Below are positions 36,183 to 44,634 of a stretch of DNA of 64,000 nucleotides, piece by piece. The translations under genes and the position numbers were made by a program. Within the stretch, counting starts at the first letter, position 1. Every line of letters begins with the position of its first letter. Origin of the DNA: Candidatus Methanoplasma cognatum (GTDB taxonomy: Archaea; Thermoplasmatota; Thermoplasmata; Methanomassiliicoccales; Methanomethylophilaceae); NCBI GenBank assembly GCA_009777615.1, contig WRLM01000007.1:1-64000 (forward strand), in the 5' to 3' direction. The notes beneath the pieces are model-generated. The model was not told the DNA's origin, searched no databases, and saw only the letters and a list, made by a program, of their open reading frames with translations.

Positions 36183-36806
36183 ATGGTTTATGAGATACTG
36201 AGACCTGAAGACATAGAGAAAAAGAGCATGGAGATAATAACCTCCGAACTCAACGGAAGGACCTGGCCCGAACCAAGGTTCTCCATAATAAAAAGGTGCA
36301 TCCACACATCCGCCGATTTCGATTACGCAGATAATCTGGCCTTTTCCGAGAATGCGGAGAATGTCGGCATAGACGCGATCAAAAAAGGCGCCACCATCGT
36401 CACGGATACGAAGATGGCCGCATCGGGCATCAACAAGAACAGGCTTGAAAACTACGGCGGGAAGGTGAAATGCTTCATCAGCGACGACGACGTCATCGCC
36501 GAGGCAAAATCCAGGAACTGCACGAGGGCGACCGTCTCAATGGAGAAAGCGGCGACCGTAGGAGGTCCGCTGATAATCGCATCCGGCAATGCCCCGACAG
36601 CACTGATAGCATTGTACGATCTTATCAAGGCCGGAAAGATGAAGCCCGATCTGATAATAGGCGTACCTGTTGGATTCGTAAATGTCGTAGAGTCGAAGGA
36701 AATGATAATGGAACTCGGCGTCCCGTACATAGTCGCAAGGGGTAGGAAGGGCGGAAGCAATATTGCGGCGGCGATCTGCAACGCCATGATATACTACAAG
36801 GAATAA
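36183..36806 (+). CDS. cbiC: cobalt-precorrin-8 methylmutase CbiC
   Basis: CbiC moves the methyl group from C11 to C12, forming cobyrinate. 207 residues; the ATG at 36183 has GAGGAG 10-15 bases upstream. Motifs: IIKRCIHTSADFDYA with the catalytic histidine, TIVTDTKMAASGI, and IGVPVGFVNVVESKE. Other pathway genes (cbiL, cbiH, cbiA) are not in this window. Confidence 0.95.
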   Translation: MVYEILRPEDIEKKSMEIITSELNGRTWPEPRFSIIKRCIHTSADFDYADNLAFSENAENVGIDAIKKGATIVTDTKMAASGINKNRLENYGGKVKCFISDDDVIAEAKSRNCTRATVSMEKAATVGGPLIIASGNAPTALIALYDLIKAGKMKPDLIIGVPVGFVNVVESKEMIMELGVPYIVARGRKGGSNIAAAICNAMIYYKE

Positions 36807-36872
36807 GAGCGGACGGCCTTTAAAAAGCCGCACTCTAGATAAGCGGCTTGTCCCCATATATGTTCAGGCAGA

Positions 36873-36989
36873 ATGAGTGCCGCCGGCACAGGCAAGGCCA
36901 AAAAGGAGACGGAGAAAAAGAAGCTAAATGACAAGATTACGTCGGAAAGACGTAAGCTCGCTGTCAAGGCGGCGGTCGATCCGCCTTAA
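36873..36989 (+). CDS. possible small basic protein (38 aa)
   Basis: A 38-codon ATG frame rich in Lys and Ala (KAKKETEKKKLNDKITSERR). No clear ribosome site and no known family. Its last codons lie within a hairpin that could be a terminator, so this may instead be the untranslated tail of the cbiF-cbiC transcript. Confidence 0.3.
   Translation: MSAAGTGKAKKETEKKKLNDKITSERRKLAVKAAVDPP
36966..36987 (+). terminator. hairpin AAGGCGG-N8-CCGCCTT
   Basis: Seven-base perfect arms with an eight-base loop, followed by AAAAC rather than T residues. It lies between the cbiC unit and the ABC exporter gene. Termination or transcript protection is possible; evidence is the inverted repeat only. Confidence 0.35.
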
Positions 36990-37059
36990 AACATGACGCT
37001 TTGCATATTTGCTCTTGCGATGTCTTAAGAATATAGACCCTTTCTTCGGTGCGAGAGCG

Positions 37060-38817
37060 ATGAGGTCATTACGTAGCGCAGCCAAGTATCCCAACCTGGA
37101 AAGTTTGAGGATATTTCACAAGGAACACCGTGCGAAGATCATCCTCTTCGGGGTGTTCACGACGCTGTCCGGCGTTATAGCTTTGGCTCTGCCGATCTTT
37201 CTGTCGCAGGTACTCATCTCTCTGACAGGAGGAGATTACGACAGGCTGGCATATCTTTCGGCCATAGTGTTCGGATTGGTCGGCGCGATCGCGTTATCGG
37301 GGATGGCCGCGGAATATTACTACACAGTGACGACCAACGACCTCTTTCTGAGCATACGCCGTAAGATCACCTACAGGACGATGTCCATGAACCTTTCCGC
37401 CGTGTATGAAAAAGGTTCGGGATTCTTCCTGGAACGGATGAACGAGGACAGCAGGGAGGCAAGCGCCGTCCACCTCAACATCTGGAGAGCGGTCATAAGC
37501 CTCGTCATCAACCTCGGATTCATAGGGTACATAACGGTCCTGAACGTCTTTCTCGGCCTGCTCTTCGCGGCCGGCCTCGCGCTTCTGATGTTCCTGGAAT
37601 ATCTGCGCGTGTCCCGCCTGCTTGAAAATATGAAGAAAAGCAAGCGTGCGGTGGAAAAGGTCAAAACAAATGAGGCAGAGATCCTGAAAGGCATCAAAGA
37701 GATCAAAGGACTCAACGCAAAGAAACCTGTCATAGATAAGCACACCTCCATAAGTTCAAAGTATGTCGACGTAAAGTACGAACGCGAGATCTATCAAAAG
37801 AAGATGCAGAACCTGATCGATGTGGTCAAGGGCGGGATAGATCTGTCTATCATACTTTTCGCAGCCCTCTACCTCCTGCCGAACAACATGGCGGAACTGG
37901 CGGCAGTGCTTATAATCTATATGTACAAAGGGAACATTTACGGGCTCATAGCCGGCCTGGCGAGGATCAAAGACACATATGTCAACGGCGAACTTGCCGC
38001 TAAGCGCATCAACGACATCATACAAGCGCCTGCGAACGAGGTCGATACTTTCGGCGACCGGCCAATAGACGGCAAGATAGAAACGATAGAGTTCCGCGAT
38101 GTATCCTTTGAATATTCCAAAGGCAAAAAAGTGCTGGACGGCGTAAGTTTCAAGATTGACGGTGCAGGCGTCATCGGCCTGGTCGGAAAAAGCGGCAGCG
38201 GAAAATCAACGATATTCAGCCTGCTTGCGAGATTCTACGATGCCACGGGCGGCAGGATCCTGATAAACGGCGAAGACGTGTCGTCTCTGGCGGAGGATGA
38301 TGTCCGCGGTAGCATAACTCCGGTTCTTCAGGACCCGTACATGTTCAACGACACCGTTATGAACAACCTGCTCTTTGCACGCCCCGACGCTGACGCTGAG
38401 ATGGTGATGGAAGCATGCCGGGCCGCACGCATACATGATGAGATAACCGCAATGAACGACGGTTACGACACGATAATAGGTGAAGGAGGCGCGACGATCT
38501 CAGGCGGGCAGAAACAGCGCCTTGAGATAGCGCGCATACTTCTGAAAGACTCGGAAGTTATGCTGTTCGATGAGGCGACCAGCGCGCTTGACAAGAACAA
38601 TCTTGAACAGATCAACGATCTTATGATAGAATTGAGCAAAGAAAGGATCATAATGGTCATTGCTCACAGACTCAGCATCATGCGCCGCTGCGACAGAGTG
38701 ATCGTGCTTGACGAAGGCAGGATCATAGCGGCGGCCCCCCATGATGAACTGATAAACACCTGTGAACAATACAGGGAAATGTTCAGGAAGAATGCGGCCG
38801 TCGAACCGCCAAAATGA
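37060..38817 (+). CDS. ABC exporter, fused membrane and ATPase domains
   Basis: About 585 residues from the ATG at 37060 (a TTG at 37009 is less likely). Six membrane helices in residues ~25-305, then an ATPase domain with Walker A GKSGSGKST (about 374-382), Q-loop PVLQDPYMFND, signature ISGGQKQRLE (about 482), Walker B VMLFDEATSALD and H-loop IAHRLS. This is the half-transporter type that works as a homodimer or with a partner; only one is encoded here. It is followed 24 bp later by a DUF4272 protein. Substrate (peptide, lipid or drug) cannot be told. Confidence 0.88.
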   Translation: MRSLRSAAKYPNLESLRIFHKEHRAKIILFGVFTTLSGVIALALPIFLSQVLISLTGGDYDRLAYLSAIVFGLVGAIALSGMAAEYYYTVTTNDLFLSIRRKITYRTMSMNLSAVYEKGSGFFLERMNEDSREASAVHLNIWRAVISLVINLGFIGYITVLNVFLGLLFAAGLALLMFLEYLRVSRLLENMKKSKRAVEKVKTNEAEILKGIKEIKGLNAKKPVIDKHTSISSKYVDVKYEREIYQKKMQNLIDVVKGGIDLSIILFAALYLLPNNMAELAAVLIIYMYKGNIYGLIAGLARIKDTYVNGELAAKRINDIIQAPANEVDTFGDRPIDGKIETIEFRDVSFEYSKGKKVLDGVSFKIDGAGVIGLVGKSGSGKSTIFSLLARFYDATGGRILINGEDVSSLAEDDVRGSITPVLQDPYMFNDTVMNNLLFARPDADAEMVMEACRAARIHDEITAMNDGYDTIIGEGGATISGGQKQRLEIARILLKDSEVMLFDEATSALDKNNLEQINDLMIELSKERIIMVIAHRLSIMRRCDRVIVLDEGRIIAAAPHDELINTCEQYREMFRKNAAVEPPK

Positions 38818-38841
38818 AGGGGACAGTAAGGAGTGAATGAA

Positions 38842-40056
38842 ATGACAGATAACAGACAGGCGCATATTACGCTCTATACGCTTATAGGCAGACCGGAACG
38901 GGTGAAAGAATCATTGACCGCCCGTTTCGCCGAAATGACCAAAGAGATCACATATCCGACAACCGGCGAGGATGGCGCCGAAAGCATCATCGTCTCCCTT
39001 CTGGACGGCACTGACGTTAAAGTGAACATCAATGCCGATGAGAATTTCATCCGGCGGCACATAGGAGGGATGTACAATTTCTTCGCGCAGATAAAATGCA
39101 GGAACAAGGAACTGCACCAGAGCGTGCTGCGCCAGATCCAGGTATTCAACTGCGTGATCGGCGGTTCCTTCGAGCTGGATGATAACGAGGACCGCACAAA
39201 TTACATAATCAGCACTATGTTCGCTGTAGCAGAGGATGTGAACGGCCTTGTGCTGATGCCGGATATGCGTCTCCTGAACCACGAAGGGAATCTTGTGCTC
39301 TCCGCCGACGGCAAGAGCGATTTCAAAGAGTATACGCCGATAGGAAACACTGACTTCATAGACGGTCACGTTGAGAACACGCCTTCCGACGAGGCCCGCC
39401 GGGACAGGTCCATTGCTATCCTGAAAGAAAGGGGGATCCCGTATCTGCCGCAGCTCCCTGTTGCGGCAACGGAATCAGAAGCCGTGCTGCGTTCGCCGGA
39501 AGAGATGGCCAATCGGCTTTTCGCGATGTTCGCCGTGTGCGTATACAGCGAGGCGCGCAGCAACGGAGAGACCAGAGATGAGACGCAAAAATATCTGAAC
39601 AAGATCAACGACATCCTCGGCGGCGGGCTCGACGATCAACTCACCCCGCAGGAAAAGGCGTTCCTGGCCGCCGCAGAGCCGGGGCCGCATGAGTTCGCCA
39701 AGTTCGGTTGGAGATATGAGTGCTGCCATGTGCTTATGTGGGCGCTCGGCGTCACCGAAGAACTGGGTTTTCCGGGGCAGATCTGTGACGTCCCCAGGAT
39801 GGCGGACATCTTATGGCGCCAGGATGATCTTGCGGGATTCCTGAGGCGCGCAGGGCCGCGGACAAAGGAAGATATCCTGGATGCGGCCGACCTCATACTG
39901 CGATATGACTGGGCCTGCGTGGACGCCAGGATCAATGGCCGAGAGGGTCCGTCGGGATTGGAGGGTGAGGTGGTGTACGAATGGCATTATGCTTTCAACT
40001 GGCTTATCGGATATGACGGGAGTGCCGACTGGGACGATATCAGGACGGACACATAA
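38842..40056 (+). CDS. DUF4272 family protein
   Basis: 404 residues from the ATG at 38842, which has a perfectly spaced AAGGAG; a GTG three codons earlier is in the ribosome site. The C-terminal half fits DUF4272: DRSIAILKERGIPYLPQLP, RSPEEMANRLFAMF, then FGWRYECCHVLMWALG. The N-terminal half is unrecognised. No signal peptide, so cytoplasmic. DUF4272 proteins are of unknown function and occur near toxin-immunity loci in bacteria (from memory). Likely co-transcribed with the ABC exporter. Confidence 0.7.
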   Translation: MTDNRQAHITLYTLIGRPERVKESLTARFAEMTKEITYPTTGEDGAESIIVSLLDGTDVKVNINADENFIRRHIGGMYNFFAQIKCRNKELHQSVLRQIQVFNCVIGGSFELDDNEDRTNYIISTMFAVAEDVNGLVLMPDMRLLNHEGNLVLSADGKSDFKEYTPIGNTDFIDGHVENTPSDEARRDRSIAILKERGIPYLPQLPVAATESEAVLRSPEEMANRLFAMFAVCVYSEARSNGETRDETQKYLNKINDILGGGLDDQLTPQEKAFLAAAEPGPHEFAKFGWRYECCHVLMWALGVTEELGFPGQICDVPRMADILWRQDDLAGFLRRAGPRTKEDILDAADLILRYDWACVDARINGREGPSGLEGEVVYEWHYAFNWLIGYDGSADWDDIRTDT

Positions 40057-40127
40057 CGTGTATGATCCTGTTGCATCGGTCGGAGTGCACAGATTCGTTT
40101 ATGCAGACGGGCACCGGCTGACGCGCA

Positions 40128-40514
40128 TCACGATGTGTGGGGATCCGCTACAGGAATCACCAACCCTTCGTCGAAACAAACATTGCACCGGAACATGTTC
40201 TCGTTGCCCCACGCAGCGAGGATCCTCAGCGCCGGGACCAGGGTCCTTCCTCTTTCTGAAATAGAATATTCGACGCAAACGGGCACCTCCGCTTTGACCG
40301 TCCTTACGACCAGCCCGTCGTCTTCCATTTCCCTCAGCTGTTTGGTGAGGATCCTTGGGGAGACTGCCTCAAGTTCCTTCAGGAGCTGATTGAAACGCAG
40401 AGGGCCCTTCATGTGAAGCTTGCACAGGATGGTGGCCTTCCACTTCCCTCCGATAACTGCCATAGCAGCGTCCACGGCGCAATCTATCCTCGGTCCGCGC
40501 GGTCTGTTTTCCAT
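40128..40514 (-). CDS. HxlR-family winged-helix regulator
   Basis: 128 residues from the ATG at 40514. HxlR hallmarks: CAVDAAMAVIGGKWKATIL, RFNQLLKELEAVSPRILTKQLREMEDDGLV recognition region and VEYSISERGRTLVPAL wing. Such proteins sense redox or reactive species through an N-terminal cysteine; Cys12 (IDCAVDAA) is in that position. It is divergent from a flavoprotein gene with an inverted repeat between them, the usual target-gene arrangement. A TATA-like box (40536-40546, minus strand) makes it nearly leaderless. Confidence 0.9.
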   Translation of the reverse strand: MENRPRGPRIDCAVDAAMAVIGGKWKATILCKLHMKGPLRFNQLLKELEAVSPRILTKQLREMEDDGLVVRTVKAEVPVCVEYSISERGRTLVPALRILAAWGNENMFRCNVCFDEGLVIPVADPHTS

Positions 40515-40549
40515 GATAACGGCTACGCGGTCAAGATATTTATTTATAA

Positions 40550-40587
40550 CTAACAACCATTATATACTGTTACTATCATTTTGTTAG
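40550..40587. promoter_or_regulatory. inverted repeat in the HxlR/flavoprotein divergent promoter
   Basis: CTAACAA (40550-40556) and TTGTTAG (40581-40587) are perfect inverted arms separated by 24 bp and flank a TATA-like ATTATATACTG. Likely binding site of the adjacent HxlR regulator, controlling both genes. Confidence 0.5.
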
Positions 40588-40597
40588 TGGTGATTAA

Positions 40598-41149
40598 ATA
40601 ACAATAGTCGCAGTAGTAGCAAGCCCCAGAAAAAAGGGGAACACGAGCACGATTGTGGAAGCAATGGTAGAAGGAGCAAAAGAGAACGGCAAAGAAGTGA
40701 AGACGTATAATCTCAACTCTCTTTCCAACGCAAAAGGCTGCCAGGCCTGCATGGGGTGCAAATCGTCCGGAGCATGCGTCATACATGACGACCACGCCGA
40801 GATATTGAAAGCTATGAGGGACGCCGAAGGAGTGATCCTGTCGACTCCCACCTACTTCGGAGAGGCTAACGGACAGTTCAGGCTCTTCCAGGACAGGTTC
40901 TACAGCTTCCTCGGACCTGATTTCGTACCCAACATCGGATCCGGAAAGAAACTTGCGGTCGTCGTAAGCTGCGGGGGAGGCGCCGACGGCGCCAAGGCGA
41001 TGGCTGACAAGATAGAGGGGTCGATGGCGGGAATGTTCAAGTTCGTACCCGTTGGCAAGATAGTTCTCACCGGCGCGAATCCTCCGGACACCGCCTCAAA
41101 GAACGCCGCCATACTCGAAGAGGCCAAGGCCATCGGGAAGAAATTCTGA
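40598..41149 (+). CDS. flavodoxin-like NAD(P)H-dependent FMN reductase, apparent ATA start
   Basis: Flavodoxin fold protein of 183 residues: VVASPRKKGNTSTIVEAM binds the FMN phosphate, CQACMGCKSSGAC is the iron-sulfur-flavoprotein-like Cys region, and STPTYFGEANGQFRLFQDR contacts flavin. The frame has a TAA at 40595 and no ATG, GTG or TTG before the phosphate loop; the first standard start (GTG, 40655) would remove that loop. A GGTGAT ribosome site ends five bases before an ATA at 40598, giving the expected N-terminal strand ITIVAVVASP. So an ATA start, or a sequence error, is implied. Divergent from HxlR. Confidence 0.8.
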   Translation: MTIVAVVASPRKKGNTSTIVEAMVEGAKENGKEVKTYNLNSLSNAKGCQACMGCKSSGACVIHDDHAEILKAMRDAEGVILSTPTYFGEANGQFRLFQDRFYSFLGPDFVPNIGSGKKLAVVVSCGGGADGAKAMADKIEGSMAGMFKFVPVGKIVLTGANPPDTASKNAAILEEAKAIGKKF

Positions 41150-41156
41150 TCCTAAA

Positions 41157-41186
41157 GTCTCGCCTTACGGCGAGACAGCCCTTTTT
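41157..41186 (+). terminator. hairpin with T run after the flavoprotein gene
   Basis: GTCTCGCC-TTAC-GGCGAGAC, an 8-bp perfect stem with a four-base loop, then CTTTTTATT. It begins 7 bp after the stop codon. The core cgccTTACggcg is shared with the hairpin at 58429. Confidence 0.75.
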
Positions 41187-41429
41187 ATTGTTGGCAGAAA
41201 GAAGAGTTTCCGAGGGCTTTCAGATTCTTTTACCCTACAGAGATCAAAACCCAGCTTCAGCCAAAGTGTATTCGGCGCGGGTGACAGCCTCTACTCTTTC
41301 CGCTGTTTTTTGAAGCCAAATCTGTCACGGTGGGTCTGAATAGCGCGTCCTCTCCGGCGCTTATCCTTGCGGACCGCACCGCCAGCAGCCAAATTCCTAA
41401 TGTTTATCTATCTTTCGACCGATACCGCA

Positions 41430-42095
41430 ATGATGACAACGGGGAACCGCGAAGATTACCTCATCAACATACTCAGGCTCACGGAGGGGGAGAATGCCAC
41501 GAAGACCACGGAGCTGGCAGCTTTCATGAGCGTTTCCCCCGCAAGCGTGACCGAGATGTTGAAGGTCCTCGCGAACGAAGGTCTTGTAGAGTATGAGAGA
41601 TACCACGGCGTTCGGCTCACCGAGGAAGGATTATCGTACGCCAGGCTCGTCAGGAAGAAACACCACGTCATTGAGAATTTTCTTATAAACGTCCTGAACG
41701 TCGACCGCGCCACCGCGCACAAAGAAGCGTGCAGGATGGAGCATGCTCTGTCTGACGAGTCAGCCATCAAAATGTGCCAGATGATGGGGACGAGCGTAGA
41801 CATCGATTGTCAGATCTGCTCCGCCCCCTGCAAAGCGGCGTCTTCCGAAGGGATCAATATCACAACGTCGCTGTCCGATCTGAGTCCGGGAGGGCACGGC
41901 GTCATCTCTCATCTGAAAAATAGCGATTCGGGAGTCATAAAGAAACTTATCATGATGGGGTTCGTGCCGGGGCGCGAACTCACCTTGGATGCTATCTCCC
42001 CCGGAGACAGCACGACCATAGTCAATGTGGGGAACTCAGTGGTAGCGCTGAACAGGGACCTTGCGTCCTCTGTCTTCATAGACACAAACGGATGA
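41430..42095 (+). CDS. DtxR-family metal-dependent regulator with FeoA domain
   Basis: About 221 residues from the ATG at 41430 (or 41433). N-terminal winged helix (EDYLINILRLTEGENATKTTELAAFMSVSPASVTEMLKVLA), a dimerisation/metal-binding domain with KKHHVIENFL and CRMEHALSDE, two cysteine clusters (CQICSAPC), and a C-terminal FeoA/SH3-like domain (GVIKKLIMMGFVPG). Metal-sensing repressors of this type control Fe or Mn uptake. A TATA-like TTTATCT at about 41402 suggests a leaderless message. Upstream ATGs at 41367 region are less likely. It is the only metal regulator in the window. Confidence 0.88.
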   Translation: MMTTGNREDYLINILRLTEGENATKTTELAAFMSVSPASVTEMLKVLANEGLVEYERYHGVRLTEEGLSYARLVRKKHHVIENFLINVLNVDRATAHKEACRMEHALSDESAIKMCQMMGTSVDIDCQICSAPCKAASSEGINITTSLSDLSPGGHGVISHLKNSDSGVIKKLIMMGFVPGRELTLDAISPGDSTTIVNVGNSVVALNRDLASSVFIDTNG

Positions 42096-43781
42096 TCAGC
42101 GGTGCGCGAACACAGCCTTTATCATATCTCTGTTCACATTTTCAAGTCTGACGAAGCCTATGCGCTCGAACTGTACTGTGCCGCCTTTTTCTTTTAAGAC
42201 GGAGTCCTCCGTAAGACCTGTCATTATACTGCCGTCGGGCATGAGCAGCTCCGTCCTGATGCTGTCCCTTCCTGCCCACTGAACGGCCTTCACGCCTTTC
42301 TTCAGCACAGCTAGGTCGTTGCCCGCATATTTTGCAGGGGTGCCGTACTCGAGGTTGCAGAGGTCTTTCAGCCTTATCTGCCCTTTATCGGCGAATATCT
42401 TTGAATCCTCCGAAGATATGAAAACTGTCCTGCTTCCGTCAATATGATACTCGCGGCATCCCCTCTCCGGATGATCGGGGTGGAGGGGCGCCTTTCCCTC
42501 GATCGCATCGACGCCTTCTATGTCATATCTTACCGGATCTGCGGTGAAGAAGTACCTGTTGGAAACATCATCTATGATGTCGCGGTTCATCCCGTACAGA
42601 TTATCCCAGGAAAACTGTATGTCAACGGATTTGATCCCGCTCTCGACCCAATATCTCCTTATCGCTTCCGGCCTTATCCCTCTCCTTCTTATCGCCCTCA
42701 CGGTCCCGGTCCTGACGTCATCCCACCCGCCGTACTCTCCGGACCTTATGCTCTCTTTGATCAATGACGTTTTGAGGACCGTGTCGGGAATGTTCACCAG
42801 CCCGTAGTGATAGTATTCGGGTTTCTTCCACCCGAAATAGCCAAAGATATATTCCTGTCTCATGGTGTTGTTGAGATGGTCCTTCCCGCGGACCACATGC
42901 GTTATGCCCATAAGATGATCATCTATCGCGACGGACAGGTTCATCATCGGATATGCGCGGTATTTGTCGCCTGTCCTCGGATGCGGGTGATCGACCACCC
43001 TGAGGGCGACGAAGTCCCTTACCGCAGGGTTCGGGTGGGCGATGTCTGTCTTAACAACCGCGACCGCTTCTCCCTCCCCGTACTCTCCGCCAAGGAGCTT
43101 GTCGTATCTTTCCAGCTGTATATTGACGGGAAGGCTGCGGCAGGGGCATTCTTTCTGCTCTTCCTTCATTTTTCTCCAGTCGTCCCCGTCGCATGTGCAG
43201 ACATACGCCTCGCCCATCTCCATTAATTTCCTCGTATGATCATAGTATATGCCGAATCTGTCCGATTGGGTCATGCTCTCGTGTACTTTGACGCCCAACC
43301 AATCGAGGTCTTCGGGTATCATGTCGTATGCGTCCGCATCGATCTTCTCGGGGTTCGTATCCTCATATCTGGCTATCAGCCTGCCGCCGTATCTTTTCAC
43401 ATACTCATCATTCAGTATGGAAACGCGTGTGTGCCCTATGTGCAGAGGCCCTGACGGCCCGGGGGCGATCCTCATAACGACCTTGCCTTCGACGGCATTT
43501 TTCAACTCTGGTAGCAGATAGACCCTCTCTTTCTTCTCTTTGGAAAGCAGCGAGGGGTCGATCCCTTCAAGCGCTTTGACCTGTTCATCGGGAGACATCT
43601 TGTTGACGTCGGACACTATCGTTTCTATCAGAGGGGTGATCTCTCCCACTCTGTTCCTGTATTGGGGATTCTCGCCGAGTATTTTTCCTACGACTGCTTT
43701 TGGGTTTGCGGTGCCTTTGAAGAACACGGCATTCTGCAGTGCATATTTTTTTATGATCGCCTCGGTGTGGTCGTCCGACAT
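42096..43781 (-). CDS. gltX: glutamyl-tRNA synthetase, archaeal type
   Basis: Charges tRNA(Glu); its product also feeds HemA. 561 residues with the class I HIGH motif in GPLHIGHTRVSILNDEY (about residues 116-119), an N-terminal archaeal extension, CTCDGDDWRKMKEEQKECPC, and a KTSLIKESIRSG stretch in the KMSKS position. The C-terminal beta-barrel domain marks the archaeal/eukaryotic GlnRS-like form. Its stop directly abuts the dtxR stop. Confidence 0.95.
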   Translation of the reverse strand: MSDDHTEAIIKKYALQNAVFFKGTANPKAVVGKILGENPQYRNRVGEITPLIETIVSDVNKMSPDEQVKALEGIDPSLLSKEKKERVYLLPELKNAVEGKVVMRIAPGPSGPLHIGHTRVSILNDEYVKRYGGRLIARYEDTNPEKIDADAYDMIPEDLDWLGVKVHESMTQSDRFGIYYDHTRKLMEMGEAYVCTCDGDDWRKMKEEQKECPCRSLPVNIQLERYDKLLGGEYGEGEAVAVVKTDIAHPNPAVRDFVALRVVDHPHPRTGDKYRAYPMMNLSVAIDDHLMGITHVVRGKDHLNNTMRQEYIFGYFGWKKPEYYHYGLVNIPDTVLKTSLIKESIRSGEYGGWDDVRTGTVRAIRRRGIRPEAIRRYWVESGIKSVDIQFSWDNLYGMNRDIIDDVSNRYFFTADPVRYDIEGVDAIEGKAPLHPDHPERGCREYHIDGSRTVFISSEDSKIFADKGQIRLKDLCNLEYGTPAKYAGNDLAVLKKGVKAVQWAGRDSIRTELLMPDGSIMTGLTEDSVLKEKGGTVQFERIGFVRLENVNRDMIKAVFAHR

Positions 43782-43938
43782 GATTGCACATTCTGCTTCA
43801 CATATTTATGCTGTTCACTGAGTTTTGATCCGGGCTTTTATTCCTATAAAAAACGATTTTTATTTTTTGTGGTTTTTTGCATAATCCTTTTAACATAATC
43901 ATTAAAGGTTGTCTGCGAGATACGGTACCGTGGATACA

Positions 43939-44250
43939 ATGGATGCCTACAAAGAAATCTCCTTTGAAGACCTGCGGAACATAGTTGCGCCTATAGCCAT
44001 AGAGCACGGCATCATCCGCGTATATCTGTTCGGATCCAGAGCCAGAGGAGATAATGGCAAAGACAGTGATTTTGATTTCTGCATCGTAGTTCCAGAGACA
44101 TACGACCTTTTTGACATAGGGGGGTTTTTATATGATCTGAAAGAGGCCCTCGGGACCAAGGTCGATATTGTATGCGAAGATAACGCAATGAAAAGGCCAT
44201 CCTTAATGGAGGAGATACTGCATGACAGAAAGATCGTTTTTGAAGCGTGA
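43939..44250 (+). CDS. mntA: MntA-type nucleotidyltransferase antitoxin
   Basis: 103 residues from the ATG at 43939. The minimal nucleotidyltransferase signature is complete: FGSRARGDNGKDSDFDFCIV with GS and DxD residues, and a third acidic residue in KVDIV. In characterised pairs MntA transfers AMP to the partner HEPN protein and so silences it. The end overlaps the next gene by 29 bp. Confidence 0.85.
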   Translation: MDAYKEISFEDLRNIVAPIAIEHGIIRVYLFGSRARGDNGKDSDFDFCIVVPETYDLFDIGGFLYDLKEALGTKVDIVCEDNAMKRPSLMEEILHDRKIVFEA

Positions 44251-44584
44251 CATAGAAAACCTGCGCATTATTCTCAAATATTGTGATGACATAGAGCATT
44301 TTATTGAACTTTACGGCTCAGAAGAAGCAGAGTTCTGTGACAATCTCTCGCTTCAATACGGTTGCGTTTTCTCCCTGGAGCAGATCGGTGAACACGTAAA
44401 ACGACTCTCTTATGAGACTAAAAATAAATATCCTGATATTGACTGGAAGAATGCGGCAGGCATGCGAGATTTCATCGCACATAACTACTCCAACATTGAT
44501 ATCTCTCGGGTGCGGCTCACTGTATTAAACAAGATCCCATCTTTGAGAGACGTGTGTCGGTCCATTCTGAGCGGCCTATCTTAA
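44222..44584 (+). CDS. hepT: HepT-type HEPN ribonuclease toxin
   Basis: 120 residues, all helical by composition. It has the HEPN active-site motif R-X4-H-X-Y as RDFIAHNY (Arg82, His87, Tyr89), where the tyrosine is the AMPylation target in known HepT proteins. Forms a type VII toxin-antitoxin pair with the overlapping mntA. The pair sits between gltX and a biosynthetic gene, typical of small mobile stress or phage-defence modules. Confidence 0.85.
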   Translation: MTERSFLKRDIENLRIILKYCDDIEHFIELYGSEEAEFCDNLSLQYGCVFSLEQIGEHVKRLSYETKNKYPDIDWKNAAGMRDFIAHNYSNIDISRVRLTVLNKIPSLRDVCRSILSGLS

Positions 44585-44634
44585 AGGATTGCTTTCGGGC
44601 TAATAATATATGTGTGAATAGCCTACGGTGGAAC

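Noticed and set aside
36873-36989. Histone-like or ribosomal small protein
   Set aside because: Lys-rich composition alone is not evidence; no family motif and no ribosome site, so it is listed only as a possible ORF.
41430-42095. DtxR-FeoA protein as the regulator of the 17-bp palindrome
   Set aside because: Nothing links them except presence in the window: the gene is distant from the sites and its own promoter lacks the motif. Kept only as a candidate to test.
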